Source of the DNA: Symbiodinium microadriaticum | Taxonomy: Eukaryota; Sar; Dinophyceae; Suessiales; Symbiodiniaceae | NCBI GenBank assembly: GCA_001939145.1 | Contig: LSRX01000050.1 | Span: 696,599 to 760,598 of the forward strand | Direction of reading: 5' to 3' | DNA length: 64,000 nt | Part shown: piece after piece, positions 43,990 to 56,737 of the stretch | Layout of the letters: each line of letters begins with the position of its first letter | Numbering within the stretch: position 1 is the first letter of the stretch | Made by a program: the position numbers and the translations under genes | The notes under the pieces: generated by a model | Told to the model about the DNA's origin: nothing | Database searches by the model: none | Seen by the model: only the letters and a program-made list of their open reading frames with translations

Positions 43990-45740
43990 CACACACACAC
44001 ATGCGCCAGCACACGAGAACTGACGCGGCTGAGGTCTGGAAAGCAGTGAGGCGGAGCTCTTAGCACTTATACAAGAAGTGCAGACTGGCGCTTGGCTGTT
44101 TAGGTTCTGAGATTTCCTCAGATGCTGCTGGTTATCATTCAGATAGCAAAGAAGATGCCCAAGATGATCTCCAGGTGATGGGAGTATTGCGTTGCGTAGG
44201 ATTTGGGCTTGGTGTTCAGGGCTCGCGACCTAGGCCAAGCGACATGGATTGCTCGCCCTGTTGTTTGGTGTATACCTGTCACGGGGCGTGAAGCATCTTT
44301 CGACCCCAAAGAGCAAAGCTCGAAGTGAAGTGATGAGTCTTTCTGCACAACCAACCAACCGTCGTGATTTCAAGGCGGTGTCTTCTCCGTGCACTGCATT
44401 GGAACCAGGGGCTGTAGCAGGGCCGCCAGTGCAATCACGGCAGACCGAGATCGGACCGACTACCTTATAGACCTGTTTTAAAGTTGCTTGACTGGTAAGA
44501 CGTTCTGCTGGTTTGCAGACACACCTTTGCCGCCTGCAAACTTTCCATCTTGGGGACGGTACGTGATGTTGGTAAGTTAGAAATCGGCCGCGTGAACCTT
44601 GAGCGACGCTAAAGCCCCCAGACTACGTAGGTTCAGCCTTGAAACCACTTGAAAGTCTGAAAATTCCTCCCAATGTCTAAACGGATTAGCTAAGCGCGTT
44701 CACTCATCACTACACATGTACTACTTTGGGTGAAGAGGGGCTGGAATGGGGGGCATGAAGCGCTAGATTTCGAAAACAGCCACGTCAACAGTAAGCGTTC
44801 ATGGAGAGGCAACGTGCTAAAGATATCATGTGGCACTGCCGGTTTCATGTCTTTGTGTCAGACGAAGTCCAGGCTCTCAACCATGCCGGTGAAGCATTCT
44901 CGACATAGGGAATTTAGGGGTTTTTCTGGCTATGACGAGATTGAGGCAGGCTACCTAGGCCGGGCATTCCGATCTCGAGAATCTGCAGAAGTATGGTCTG
45001 TCAGTACATGCATTTATGGCCATGTCCGGTCGATGATGACGCATTCTTGCTCAGCGCACATCGTGTTGCAGGCCTCAGTGCGAACTTCATCTGCACAACG
45101 TAACAGCCAGACTCCTTCTTACTTGCAGCTGATCAGATGATTTCAGTTTCAAAGGCCTCGCCACTGGCATCGAGCTGATGCTCGGTTTTTTGCAGATCTA
45201 GCGGATCAGGCCTGTCGTCCGTTACTATACTTCTGTACACCCTGCTGTATAGTAGCATCCTTATCTAGCTATGCAGGCCCGTATATTACATGAGAGTGCA
45301 GGACCCATTTCAGGATACAGACTCGGAGCAGTCGAAGACTCGTGCATGTCAGAGACATCACGGGGACGTGTAGCTTGCTTGTTCCATCGCCGGCCATCAA
45401 GATTCGCAAGGGTTTTAGGTAAAAGGCAGGTGTGCCAGGAAGTTTTGCTAGAGGTGCGCTGCCGATGGTTGCAAGGGGTGGAACAAGCTTATACCAGATT
45501 CTTGGCGTCATTGATTCCGATAGGGGAGCCCAACTCAACGGTTTGCAGAAGGAGCCAAGGACTGTTTTCCGTTTCGGCGTGATGTTTGCTGAAGCTGCCC
45601 CATATAGCAGCCTGCATTGCGCCCTATCGACGCGCAGTGTCCACCTGAGAAAAGGCGACTTTCAGGAACATGTCTGTGTAGCATAGGTATCGTCGGTGGC
45701 CCCCGCCCAGAAGAAGCCTACAACATGCGCGCAAGCTGTA
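43990..45740. other. Motif-poor unique block, unassigned
   Basis: About 1.7 kb almost free of CCCTAAA/TTTAGGG, unlike its flanks. Plus-strand ORFs at 44730-45140 (136 codons) and 45271-45582 (103 codons) are the longest. I recognise no domain in any frame. The base composition is compatible with old coding or intron sequence, but I cannot support a gene. Confidence 0.35.
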
Positions 45741-46384
45741 GAACACTTTGATGAACCCCTTATTATGAACTCAAAACCTAAACCCAAACCCATAACTCCT
45801 TTTAGAATTCCTGTAATTAGACCCTCATACAGGGCCTGAAACCGGGCCCACGAACCCCATACCGGAATACCTATGACTATGCTTTCTTATATGACCGGCT
45901 TCCTATAAGGGGCGGGTTGAGAGTTTGAGTTTAGCGGGGCCATTCAATCAAGAGTCGGTACCTGCTGATTGTTGCTTTCGCTGCCTTCGCTGATTGCTGT
46001 TGCTGCTGGCTCGTGCCAGAACAAGATTCGGTAACTGCTGCTTGCTGCCGCTGCTTCTGTTGCCGGTTGCTGTTGCTGCTGCTAGCTGCTGCTATGCGAG
46101 TGAAGTTCTACCAGAACAGAATCAGCCGCCTGCTGGTCAAAACCCCGAGGCACCTATAGGAAAACGGCGAAAGCCTCCAGTTGTGGGAGTTGTGGGATGT
46201 GTAGTGTCTGAGTTTTCTGATTCATTCCTGACTCATGATGGACCACCCGAAACCTGTTCAGCTTTTCCATCGATCCCCCCCATGCAAGTTTCGACGCTCT
46301 TAAGGGACCAAGTCCTTCATAGTCTACTCTCTGGACGACTATGCGAAATTACTGTTAGCCCAACCCCAGATCTGTCTATACATG

Positions 46385-46489
46385 TGGGGGTTTCCGAAAA
46401 AAGGGGACCCTAATATTCATCCTAATTTGTGGGATCCTTATTATAAGGACCCAAAAATATAAGGTACCCCTAACTTACGGAAAGTCCCA
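46385..46489. mobile_element. Foldback element, family E, copy 2
   Basis: TGGGGGTTTCCGAAAAAAGG ... CTTACGGAAAGTCCCA, with GGATCCTTATTATAAGGACC in the centre, the same orientation as the copy at 14368. Confidence 0.75.
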
Positions 46490-46586
46490 TTGTGGCTATC
46501 TACGAAATTCTTGGGCACTCTGAACGCCTGAAGTCCTCACGACTCCTGAGCCCCTGAGCAAATTTCGGCTTGCCTTCCTTTCGTGT

Positions 46587-46659
46587 AGGCTTTAGGGTTT
46601 AGGGTATTAGGCTTTAGGGTTTAGGGTATTAGGCTTTAGGGTTTAGGGTTTAGGGTATT
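46587..46659 (+). repeat. 22-bp higher-order telomere-like repeat
   Basis: The unit AGGCTTTAGGGTTTAGGGTATT is repeated at 46587-46608 and 46609-46630. A third unit at 46631-46659 has one extra TTTAGGG. By eye the units are otherwise identical. Confidence 0.9.
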
Positions 46660-47042
46660 ACCATACAAACCCTAATACAGAATTTATTCCAGGGGCCCGA
46701 CGAACAAGGTAGGTGTTGGTAGGCAAGGTAGGGTACCAAACCGATGTTGGCATGCACTTGCTCGTATTGCTGTGTGTGACTCTTACCACAGAGTAGTTCA
46801 TCCAAGCAAAAGCTTGTCAATCCCGGGTCTAGGTAAAGATGTGGGCTTACAACACTTTCACGAAGACGGGACTCTTCATTCAGAATTGGGGGGGGGTAAA
46901 TGTTTCAACCAAAACCCCAAATCCGAGATTTGGGAATGCGAGTGTCGACCTGAGGCGCATCTTGGGCTACGCGCCCGGCACGCCTGCGGAGGCAGCCCGG
47001 GCCGATCAAATCACTCAGAACGCGCCTCGACAAGGGCATCTG

Positions 47043-47346
47043 ATGTGTGCGTGTGTGTATATGTATAACTTGTGCATATATATAAATATATAAACATATT
47101 AATAAATACATAAATCAATACATATATATATATATATATTCACATGCACACAAACACACGCACACACACACACTACATATGTATGTATGTATATATATAT
47201 ATATATATACATGTATGCATCTGTTACAAACATATTAGTACATATCTACCTACCTATCTATCTATCTTCTCCGAGGGTGGAGCAGAGCGCATGTTCATCT
47301 CGGGGCGGGGAGGGGGGCGGGGGGCGGTGACCATGTTTGCCATATC

Positions 47347-47398
<52 letters not shown>

Positions 47399-47425
47399 TG
47401 TATGTATGTATGTGTATATATGTGT
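47043..47425. repeat. TA/CA/TATG microsatellite region
   Basis: TA and CA runs (47043-47250), a short unique G-rich segment (47277-47335), then (TA)n-(TATG)n to about 47425. Confidence 0.85.
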
Positions 47426-49947
47426 GTATATATGTATATGCATACCTCTATGTGTAAATACGTATCTTGAGAGCCTTAGATTCACAGCGGTTCAAGGTAT
47501 TTCTTGGCGTCTGCTGCCTTACAGGCCTCTGTGCCCTCAACAGTATATGAAAAGCAATCTCATTTTGGATTGAACAAGGTCTCCCGAGGCATTTGACGGA
47601 GTTGCACAGAGAGCTGACTGGACTTCGAGCGTGAGGGTTTGGCATTGGAGTCGTACGTCTGTCAAGCTTGATGCTGGCATGCTGGCTACATGGCGATTCA
47701 GTTGGGCTTACCAAACGGAGCCCAAGACAGAGGATCATGATCAATCAGCCTAATTACGAGGATACTGTCGTAGAGCAACAGGCAGTAGAGGGTTTAAGCA
47801 GGCTTCTGCATAAGGTTCCCGCATGTTCCCGTCGTCGTAATCGCTTCCCACTTATATTAAATCCCCCTAATATTAAAATTGCCGCCCCCAAAAATTTTAG
47901 GGTTTCGGGCCCACAATTAAAAGTTAATTAAAAACATTAGGGGGGGCCTAGGATTGTATGAGTTTTACTAGAGGGAAGACTACAGTAGTACTAAACCGAA
48001 AGGAGAGGGCTGTAGGGTTTAAGGCTCTGGGGCTCAGGGGTCAGGGGCTTAATTAATTAAGGTTTAGGGTTGAAGGCTTTAGAGCTTAGGGGTTAAGGGA
48101 AGAGGTTTGGCTGAAAGGATTAAGTAAATAGCTAATTAATCCATTAGGAAGTGAGGGCTTAGAGTTTTAATATTTGGGGGGGGGGGGGGTGTTACTTAAT
48201 CACTTATTTGGGGCTGGCTGTCTAATTTGACTGTCTGAGTTACAGTCCTACCCGGGTGCGTCCAAAACCCCCCTAATATTAAAACGGAACCCCCGAAATC
48301 CAATTTTAATATTAGGGGGAGGGGGGGGTTTTAATATTAGGGGGAAGAGATTAACCGGTTTTGGAGGGTCAAGCGTCTGAAGAAGTAAGGTTCAATTTAC
48401 CTAACACAAAGCTTTGTGGTTGTAAGGACAGTGGTGCTCTATAGCTTCGTATTGCGAGAGTATTATTACAGAAATAGCTATCTATATAGAGTCTATATTT
48501 TTAAGAGATGTGTATTAATTATATCCTCAGCATGTGGCGCACCCGTTTTGTCCTTATGGGACTTATGGGGCCTTGGCCCTCGAGCCTTTACCCATACCCC
48601 AGGGCCCTGGGCCTACCCTGCGACCTTGAACGTAGAAAGACATCATGACATTACTGTTTTTGAGCAGGACGCCTCGAACCAACGCGCCCAACCCCGTTGA
48701 GCACCAACCTGCAAGGCTTATACGGGTCGTGGAGTTCGTTCGCAGCGGGCGGCCGCTGCAATGAAGAGGTGATGCCTCCCCCTTCAAGACAAAATTAAGC
48801 TGCTGCGGAGCTGTGGCGGGAACTAACCTCTTACAACCGCGCTCCTGCGGCTTGGCCCATATAGGCTCAGTTGCTCTTTGAGCAGGATTTGCGAGATGCT
48901 TGCATCGGGTCTCTACCCTGGCCTTTGGCTAAGGGTAGACGGTACCCCCAGCATTTTGCAGCGGTGGTGGAGCTTTTGTACACTGGCCTCCGCAGGCCAC
49001 ACTCCCCCCTCCTCCTTCTCGTTTGAGTGGTCTTGTAGTGGAGGCCGTTTACTGGGCCGCGCGAACCCTGCTGGAGGTTGTTTGTGGTTTGTTCCGGCCC
49101 TGCATGTCCCTGCTAGTATGGAATCTGCTCTGTTTTGACGGCATGAAGTACTCTGCTTGGTCCCCTTCTGCGGTATATGTACCCGGCAATTTTAATGCTG
49201 TGCCGTCCTAGCACCGCAGCTACGCTGCTTCCCCATGCCCTCATCGTACATGTCACTTCTTGCTGCGCAAGTTGTTCGGGCTTCCTGGCGCATCTTTTCT
49301 CTCGCGCCCACGCATTTTTTGGTTTGCCAACAGTCGGTCTGAAGCTCGTGTTTGGGGTTCAGCGCTCCCCTATTCGATGGCTTCTGTGTGAACCCGAATA
49401 TCTCCCACTGTCCTTTCACACAAACCCTGAAGTGGCCTGTCCCTATCTCCTAACCCCCGTAAACTCTTCGCAAACCCTGAGCGCCACACACAATCCTCCA
49501 AGCCCTTATAGCTTCCAAGCCTTATAACCCTCTAAACCCCCAAAAACCCCCACAAGCCCCTTATAACAAGCAGCCGCACAAACCTTCAATCCTAAACCCT
49601 AAAGCCCTACACCCTGAAAGCCTCAAAAAAGAGAAGGAAAAAACCCTAAAGCCCTAAACCCTGAAAGCCTCAAGCCCTAAACCCTAAAACCTGCCATGCC
49701 TGCGTGAGCGAGTGTGTGAGTCGAAACCCTAAAACCCAACTAAGACCTCAAGTTCCTAAAGCCCTAAACCCTAAGCCCTACATGCACGCTAAAGAACACG
49801 CACCCGAGGCAGTGGACTACATAGCAGAGGGCCGGTCCTCCTTCCACCCAGTCGACCAGAAGGACCGGTGAGGGTAGTTCTTTAGGGTTTAGGGTTTAGG
49901 ATTTAGGGTAGTTCTCTAAGCTGCGGCTGGCTTTTGTGGTCTGGGTC
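47426..49947. other. Non-coding stretch
   Basis: No gene recognised. An AT-module cluster lies at 47852-48345. A motif-poor T-rich block lies at 48800-49420; its frames include a hydrophobic run LVVEAVYWAARTLLEVVCGL, but there is no family match. Degenerate CCCTAAA repeats with partial duplications of CCCTAAAGCCCTAAACCCTG lie at 49585-49770. Confidence 0.45.
47852..48345. repeat. Cluster of CCCCCTAATATTAAAA modules
   Basis: CCCCCTAATATTAAAA occurs at about 47863 and 48269. Its inverse TTTTAATATTAGGGGG occurs at about 48304 and 48328, and a variant TTTTAATATTTGGGG at about 48166 leads into 14 G. The copies at 48269 and 48304 face each other and form a hairpin. Confidence 0.75.
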
Positions 49948-50040
49948 CTTATATGAATATATATATATATATATATACATACATACACATACTTTCATTT
50001 ATTATTTGTTTATGCTTTACATTCATTTATTTATTTATGT
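49948..50040. repeat. (AT)n / TTTA-rich simple repeat
   Basis: A TA dinucleotide run followed by ATTTATTTATT. Confidence 0.8.
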
Positions 50041-50190
50041 AAGGTTGCCGTACTATTTTTTGGGAACCTGAAAATAAGGGGACCCTAGTTGAGAGAAGTA
50101 CCCATCCAGGGTATAGAGCTTTGGGGTGTAAGGGTTTTAGTTACTGTACCCCCAGCTGATCATCTGCGTTCAAAAAGGGTTCATGTACCT

Positions 50191-50223
50191 ATGTACTATC
50201 TATCTATCTATCTATCTATCTGA

Positions 50224-50258
<35 letters not shown>

Positions 50259-50262
50259 TCTG

Positions 50263-50294
<32 letters not shown>
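50191..50294. repeat. (TATC)n / (TGTC)n microsatellite
   Basis: TATC tetranucleotides interrupted by CTGACTGTCTGTCTGTC. Confidence 0.9.
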
Positions 50295-50295
<1 letters not shown>

Positions 50296-50662
50296 ATGTA
50301 GGTTTTGGAGTTTACGATACCCATATAGGACCTCCCTGAAGGTCCAACTATATACTATATAGGCACGTGGAGCCTTAAGGTTTAGGGCTTCGGGATCACA
50401 GGGAGCAGTTTTTGCGACTAGAGGGAGTTTCGGTTGAGAGATGTTCAGGGTTCATGGGCTTGGGGTTTGTAGGATTCCGGTATCAGGGGATTGTTGAGGG
50501 GTTTCGACAGGTTCGGGAGTTTAGGGATGTTTTGGGTTTGGGCGTGGGCGGAATTGAAGCGCATTGTTGTGATTCTAAAGCCAGCAGACTCGTCCCCCCA
50601 AAGTCACCATATTCACCAAACACCTATGGACCCTCAACCATCCTCAGGCTTTGGGTTGTCCT

Positions 50663-50766
50663 TACCCATAGGCTCCATAGTGCCATAGTAGTTCCTTTTT
50701 GTGGTTTATACTTCGGTTCCTATAAGGTAATCTCCCAAAAAGGAACTGCTATGGAGCCTCTGGGCA
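50663..50766. mobile_element. Foldback element, family B, copy 6
   Basis: TACCCATAGGCTCCATAGTG ... AACTGCTATGGAGCCTCTGG, with the inner TAGTTCCTTTTTGTGGTTTA and TATAAGGTAAT. The arms carry CATAG in place of CCTAAG. Confidence 0.7.
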
Positions 50767-51435
50767 ATTAATTCACGATTTCGGGATCCTATCGTGTAGG
50801 CTCACTTGAGAACACCATGGGCCTCGTTCGCTCTGGGCCTTTGGCACCGGCTGTCTTGCCCGTAAGTGCAAGCATTCCATCGGGCGATGTCTTCGTCGGA
50901 AAGGGCCAAGATGTTATAGTTGTTGTTGCACCCTCCCCCGTGAACCCTAGGCGCTAAAATTCTGAACCCTACCGTAAGTCTCACACTTGACGACTTCGGC
51001 CCGAGTGACCTTCTTGCGGCTCGCACCGTTTTTGTATTGTCCTTCTTCACACTTAAGGGTCTATGGTTCCAAAGGACCCATACAGTACATGCTTAGGCCT
51101 GAAAGGAGTCCTCATCTAGATACTCGAAGGACTTCCGATATTAATTAGGTCCTTGAGCATAGGATAGTAGTGTTGTGTAGGCTACTCTCTGGCAGAGTAT
51201 ATGATGATTTCGGTACTTGGACGCTTAGGTAAGGGGTATTGGGCCACTGAGCCGTAACTCAGCCAGTAGAGTCTAGAACTCCATCGAAATCCCGATCCCG
51301 GAGCCTTGAATATTGGACGAACTGGCTTCAAGGATTGAGCTTGCACAAAGAGACATCTGTGCCAGAGCTATAACTTGAGGGTGTAGGTTTGGAGTAGCTG
51401 TATGATTGGCTTAGAGCTTGAAACCCCTCAAAAGA

Positions 51436-51516
51436 CCCTAACCTCCCAGGTACCTACGATATAGGGTACTAGATTCCCTAGGGCCCTATATATAGTAGGT
51501 ACCTGGAAGGTTAGGG
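51436..51516. mobile_element. Foldback element, family A, copy 5
   Basis: CCCTAACCTCCCAGGTACCT ... AGGTACCTGGAAGGTTAGGG, in the orientation of copy 2. Confidence 0.8.
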
Positions 51517-51717
51517 AGAGAGAACTTTCAGCAGCTCTACCCCAGGAGTCGACTCTGATGGGTTCCGGTTAAACCACCAAAGCCCTTGTTGGAAGACCCC
51601 GGCCCCCAAACCCAAGGGCCCCAAGGGAGGGGAGATGTAGGGCTTAGGGCCTGTGTAGACAGCCGGCCTCCTGAAACGCAGCTCCTAAACCTCAACCCTT
51701 AACCCTCCCATCGACCT

Positions 51718-51789
51718 GCAGACTCCATTGTAGTTCCTCCATCCTAAATGTAAGCTGCAGAGCGGGAACTACAACGGAGCCTATGGGTA
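51718..51789. mobile_element. Foldback element, family B, short copy
   Basis: GCAGACTCCATTGTAGTTCC ... GGGAACTACAACGGAGCCTA + TGGGTA. Shorter than the other copies; the centre ATCCTAAATGTAAGCTGC is partly retained. Confidence 0.5.
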
Positions 51790-51969
51790 AAAAAGGGCCT
51801 CACTAATTATATTACCTATGCTGTTTTGCGGTGTCCTTTATTGTAAATATGTCCCAAAACCTCATTCGAATTATTAAGGCCCCTACATTACTTGCTACTC
51901 TGGAGACTGCTTCGACCTGACTGGCAGGCTTCCTATTCAACTCAAAAAGACGAAGCGGACTCTCAGTTG

Positions 51970-52040
51970 CAAGGGTTTAGGGCTGGGGGTTTAGGGTTTA
52001 GGAGTTTAGGGTTTTGGGTTGAGGGTTTAGGGTTGAGGGA
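51970..52040 (+). repeat. TTTAGGG block
   Basis: GGGTTTAGGG units with GGAGTTTAGGG and GGGTTGAGGG variants. Confidence 0.7.
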
Positions 52041-53948
52041 TTGCAGAGGTGCTGGGTTCTAGGAGTAACAGCACTGTGCGTTCTAAGGTCTTCGGGGGGG
52101 ATCCGAACACCAAAGCAAAAGACCTACAATGAGAGCAGCAGGTAGGGCTCACGGTCTAGATGGGCTTGTCGTGCTTCAGGGCTTGTAGGAAGCCGGGCAG
52201 TTCATTCCGGTGAACTCCCGGGGATACTATGCCGGAACCGCATACGCTGACCTTACTGCCCGTTTATTGTCTGCATGCTGGGATACCAAAATCCCAGAAT
52301 CTACGGAGGATCAGCTCTTGTCATGACCAGCGGGTGCATGCGCCGTATTCAGGGTTCTTATTATACCAGAATCATGCATCCCTTCAATGAGCCTGGATTT
52401 TGAGTCTTCGGGCGCATGGTCGACATCCAAGCGCAAGACCTATGCATGTTCGCAGAACGGTAACACTGTAAGTCGCACACCTTATTGTCTAATTACAGAG
52501 CTAGAACAAGCATTCAGTAATTTGCTCTATCCCCACACAAAATCCCGAAGCGTACAGCCCTGCGGCGAGTTCATTCCTCCGCAATGATTCGGGTTGTTTT
52601 GCATTTGGCGGTGCTAGATCTTGGACATTAAACCCTTAAACCCCTCAACCGGCCTGCTTGCTCGGGCTTGCGATGCAGTGGCAAAATCCCTACACCCCAA
52701 ACCCTAAATCCTACACCCACGAATCCCTAAACGCCGATACACAACACCCCAAATACAGGAAAACGTAACGGTTTAAAGGAATGAGCTGGTATGCTACAAT
52801 GCTTAATTGAGTTCGTCGCAACCCTGAAAATGACAAACAGTATACCCCTACAAGACTACGTCAAATCAAAGACCCCAGGCCCTGTGCGTAAACTTCCCAC
52901 TGAAGGACTGTTCAAAGACTACCTTGACCGAAAGGCTACAAATGTGGTGTTAAAGTAAGCCTGCCAAATACCTACCTGGAGCCCTAAGCTCCCCCCGAGT
53001 CGCCTCCTCATGCCCTCTGTCTCGGAAAAATTCATGCTCATGCTCAAACCCCAAGCTCCTCTTGAGCCGGAACCCACCAGGAAGCTCCGAAAGCCCAGAA
53101 GGTCCACAGGCGCCCTCGAAGTTCTAAGCCCTAGGGGTCTGTAGCCCAAAGCGCTCTAAGCTTCTCTTGGAGGCCCTCAGCCCCCGACCTCCGCACAACT
53201 CCCGCATTGTCCTCTTAAGCAGCAATAGCTTCCGCTTCATATGCTAGCATCCCCTCTGCATACGGCTTTACCAAGGTGTCTTCTGCTTGCTCAGAAAGCC
53301 ACACAATCTTCACAACACTTTGTACCACTCCCTTCTTGTAAGGCCTCTACATCATTGAACCCCGATTAAAGCCACCTTTTGAGGCTTCAAAGGAACTTTT
53401 TATAAGGAACCCTTTAAACTTTAAGCCCTTAAAATTACCCCTGATCCCTAGTTCCCAAAACCCTAAAGGAACCATCTTTTTCGACCGTCCAGCTGAGGAC
53501 ACGAAGTCAAAGGCCTGGTGTGAAGGGCGCATGACGGCAGCTCGTCTCGTCCAACTGGAGCCAAGCTCGGGGTTTAGGGCTCAGGGTCTATAGAGGTTTA
53601 AGACTTGGGACTTTTGGGACATTCGGGCTTACGGCTTTTCGGGGCGTTCGGAAGCGGAGGAATCGTCGCGACGCCGCGCACAGTTCGAGGTGCTCATCGT
53701 CGATGGAGGGCCGTCTTCGCCTTTTTCGCGGCTCCCTCGAGCCCCCCAAGCCAAAGCAGAAGCCCTTGGTTCGGGCTCCGGAGCATCCCTGTGCCGCAGG
53801 GCCCCGAGACCCCAGACTCCTCCAGTCTTGACACACACACACACACACAGACAATTCTTTTGGACCGTGGCTTCAGAAAAAACCCATGGGCCTTGCTTCG
53901 TGCATGCCGAGGACCTGGCCCCAGCTATTCAGCGGGTATTCCCTAGGT

Positions 53949-54061
53949 AGTATTAGGGAAGCCCCTTATGTACATGGGGACCCTTCTTCACCCTACTTTT
54001 GGCTCTCTTAAAAAAGGACCTTACTGTGAGGGTCTATATCCCCGGAGGGTTCCCCTAATCC
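53949..54061. mobile_element. Possible foldback element
   Basis: ATTAGGGAAGCCCC at the left and GGAGGGTTCCCCTAAT at the right are imperfect inverted repeats, with TGGGGACCCTT and AGGGTCTATATCCCC pairing inside. No second copy was seen. Confidence 0.4.
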
Positions 54062-55251
54062 TAACCCCTAGCATTGAAGACCAAGTCTTACTCTTTTCTC
54101 CGCGAGATTGATATCAAGATAAAAGAGCCTTAAATAATTACCTATGCTATTCTTTTGGCGGGGGTTCCTCATATCATTATAGTATAGTATACCCCAAAAC
54201 CCTAGTCTAATTATTATAAGGCCCCTACATTAATGGTCCATGGCGTTCTCCTGTGTTGGTCGTCCTTTCCTCAGTTTTGGTTGCAGAGGATACAGCGCTT
54301 CGTCTTACTTACCAGAGGGATATCTCGGCCTTCTTTTCGCGTCCCCCACCATACCGGGACCCTACCAGTCTTTGAGGGACCCACATCTGCACCATGAGGT
54401 TTGTAGAGAGGGGTTTCTAGCCCCGCGACCCCCCGGCAGAAACATGTATACCCACAGCCTCAGTATTAACTTCACTCCTACCCCTAAACTCTATCTGCGA
54501 AAGCTAGGTTCAATCACATTTGAGACAACTCCGAACCTATGTTCTCAGCCTTTCTTCGCATATTCAGGGTCGAAGGCTTGATGGCTCATGGATAGTCGGT
54601 GGGCGCATTCCGACGGGTTTCACTGTGACACGGATTGTAGGCCTCTCTGAAGGGTCCCCATGGGCGGATTTTGGATTCGGGACCTGTAGTGCTCTCACAC
54701 TTGTATCCTGCCTCAGGCAAGCATTTCCCGAAGGTTGTGATTGGGTAGCGCATGATGAGCTCAGGAAACTGCATGAAACTGCTATGACAGTTAAGCCCTC
54801 TATATTCTGATCAGACTTCAAAACCCTTTGTCAGGAATCCTTAATGAAAGACTGGAGTCTTCGGGTACATCTTCGGCATTCCCAGCAGGTTGAGTATTGA
54901 TGGGGTTTAAGCTGTTCACTGATTTAGAGTCCTCCGTTAAGGCTTTGTGGCCACAGCTTCCGGGACAGCTTGAACCCTAAACCCTAAACCCTAATTTGAA
55001 CTTCACCTCTTTTCCCTTCCGATTAATGCGACACCCGAAGCGACAGCCAACCTCAAGCGACCCTCAGAGTCTATGTAACTATACCCTATATCGTAGATAG
55101 TGGGATTATATGTATGTATACAAACTCCCCTGAGGCCTAAGCATCTACTTTGTAGCTATGCGGAACTTCAGTCATTTCTTCTACCTTTGTTGGCTTGTGC
55201 CACTCTGTGGTGTTCCGACCATGCTCATTGTAACTTGTCCTTCCACCATAC

Positions 55252-55351
55252 GGGAGTTTCCGAAAATTAGGGTACCTTATTTTGGGTCCTTATAATAAGG
55301 ATCCTACTATTTAGGGTCCTATATTATGGTCCCCTATTTTCGGAAACTCCC
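55252..55351. mobile_element. Foldback element, family E, copy 3
   Basis: GGGAGTTTCCGAAAATTAGG ... CCTATTTTCGGAAACTCCCA. The interior (GGTACCTTATTTTGGGTCC) is the reverse complement of copy 1, so this copy is inverted. Its outer arms match each other exactly over GGGAGTTTCCGAAAAT. Confidence 0.8.
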
Positions 55352-56669
55352 ATTTTTGCCAACGCCACTAGCAACAGTGGCATTGCGAGTCTGACTCTGG
55401 ACTGCCCCACGAATGCTGTATGCCCTAAGCCCACATGCTGGCTACGCTGGTGATCCTGAACAGCATGGTGGTATTGAGTTCTGAAGAATATCGACAGTCG
55501 GGCTTAAACTTGAATCCTAAGCCTAAGCCTAGACCTCGCTTCTTGTAGTTATCACCCTAAGCCCTGAGCCCTGGCAAAAAACTATACTTTACACACATAT
55601 ATACCCTACCTATCTTGCATCGCAAGAGAGGTTTGGCTGCAGCATTTCGAGAAAGTCGTGAAGCGAGCCGGATCAGATAAGCCCATTGCAGGCTCTTTGA
55701 TCTTGAGCTTTCAATGGGATCGGGTCTTGGGGTTTAGGATGTAGGTTGTTTGCTGTTCAATCTAGGTGTGCTTGTGTAGTAAGGATGTCACGATGGTGTT
55801 ATTTATCAACAGTTCATGATCTACGTACTTTAAGCCATCCAGCATCGGGAGGCTTGCTTGGTTGGGTTTCCAGATTTGCAGCTGAGGGCCGTTGGTAACC
55901 CCTCCTAAATTCTCTAAACCTCTAACTATTAAGGGTACTTGGAATTGAGTTTTCAGGTTACTATAATCCCTATACGAAACTTGCCGTGCTTGCAAATAGC
56001 AGTGCCAGCAACTACGAGAGCCATCTTGAGCCGAAAAGCCTCACCCACTATGTATTTCAGGGGCTTCAGGGCGTAGACCTTGAGAGTTGAGGTTTTTGCA
56101 ATGCCAAAATTTTGTGGTTTTCTTATTTTGTTAGTAAGGCTTCTGTACCCTATTACATCTGGCGTTTGTCTACCATATCCCTACAAAAGGAAGGAGTGTT
56201 GGGCTCCTTACCCTAAACCCTAACACCCCTAAACCCCAAATCCTCGAATGCCATGCCAGCCTTGAGCCGAGTGTGTGAGTCGGAAAATACAAACTAGGTA
56301 GGCCGTTGGGACATTTTATATTTCCCCTTATTGAGCTTAAGAGGATCTTACTCACAAATGTTTTTGAGAGGCTTTGAGGGGCCAACCTAGCATAGCTTCT
56401 ATCCCACAGCAGGGCATCCCATCGGTGCTGTGGTCGAAGTCGCACCCTTCGCCCATAAACTTCGGCCCTACCGTCTCCCGGAATTGTTGTGGTTCAGGGT
56501 TTAGGGGTTTATTGTTTAGGTTTACCTTTTTGGTGGGGTTTACCGGTTTAGGGCTTGGGGTTATAAGCTCTTTTTTTGGGTTGAAAATCTACGCGTGAGG
56601 AATACAACAACGAGGTCCCGAGGTCGGCCAGTCTTTCGTCTCGGTTTGTGGTTAGGATCCTATAACAAG

Positions 56670-56737
56670 AACAAATAATAGTAGTAACAATAATAATAAT
56701 AGTAATATATATATATATATATATGTATACATATATT
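56670..56737. repeat. TAA/TAG and (TA)n simple repeat
   Basis: AATAATAGTAGTAACAATAA followed by a TA run. It may interrupt a diverged family B copy: GGATCCTATAA lies just upstream (about 56656) and GAAAGGAACTACAATGGA downstream (about 56771). Confidence 0.7.

Larger units (their letters stand above)
45741..47042. other. Non-coding stretch
   Basis: It contains a TGCTGCTT-rich imperfect repeat (45970-46095), a family E element (46385-46489) and a telomere-derived higher-order repeat (46587-46659). The 139-codon ORF at 45994 runs out of the CTG-rich tract into the foldback element and is not convincing. Confidence 0.45.

Noticed and set aside
48878-49527. Hydrophobic ORFs possibly encoding a membrane protein
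   Set aside because: The hydrophobic run is short and lies in one of several overlapping frames; nothing else supports a gene.
51250-51305. Possible tRNA (GTAACTCAGCCAGTAGAGT)
   Set aside because: Only the D-arm region is tRNA-like; there is no T-loop consensus or acceptor stem at the required spacing.
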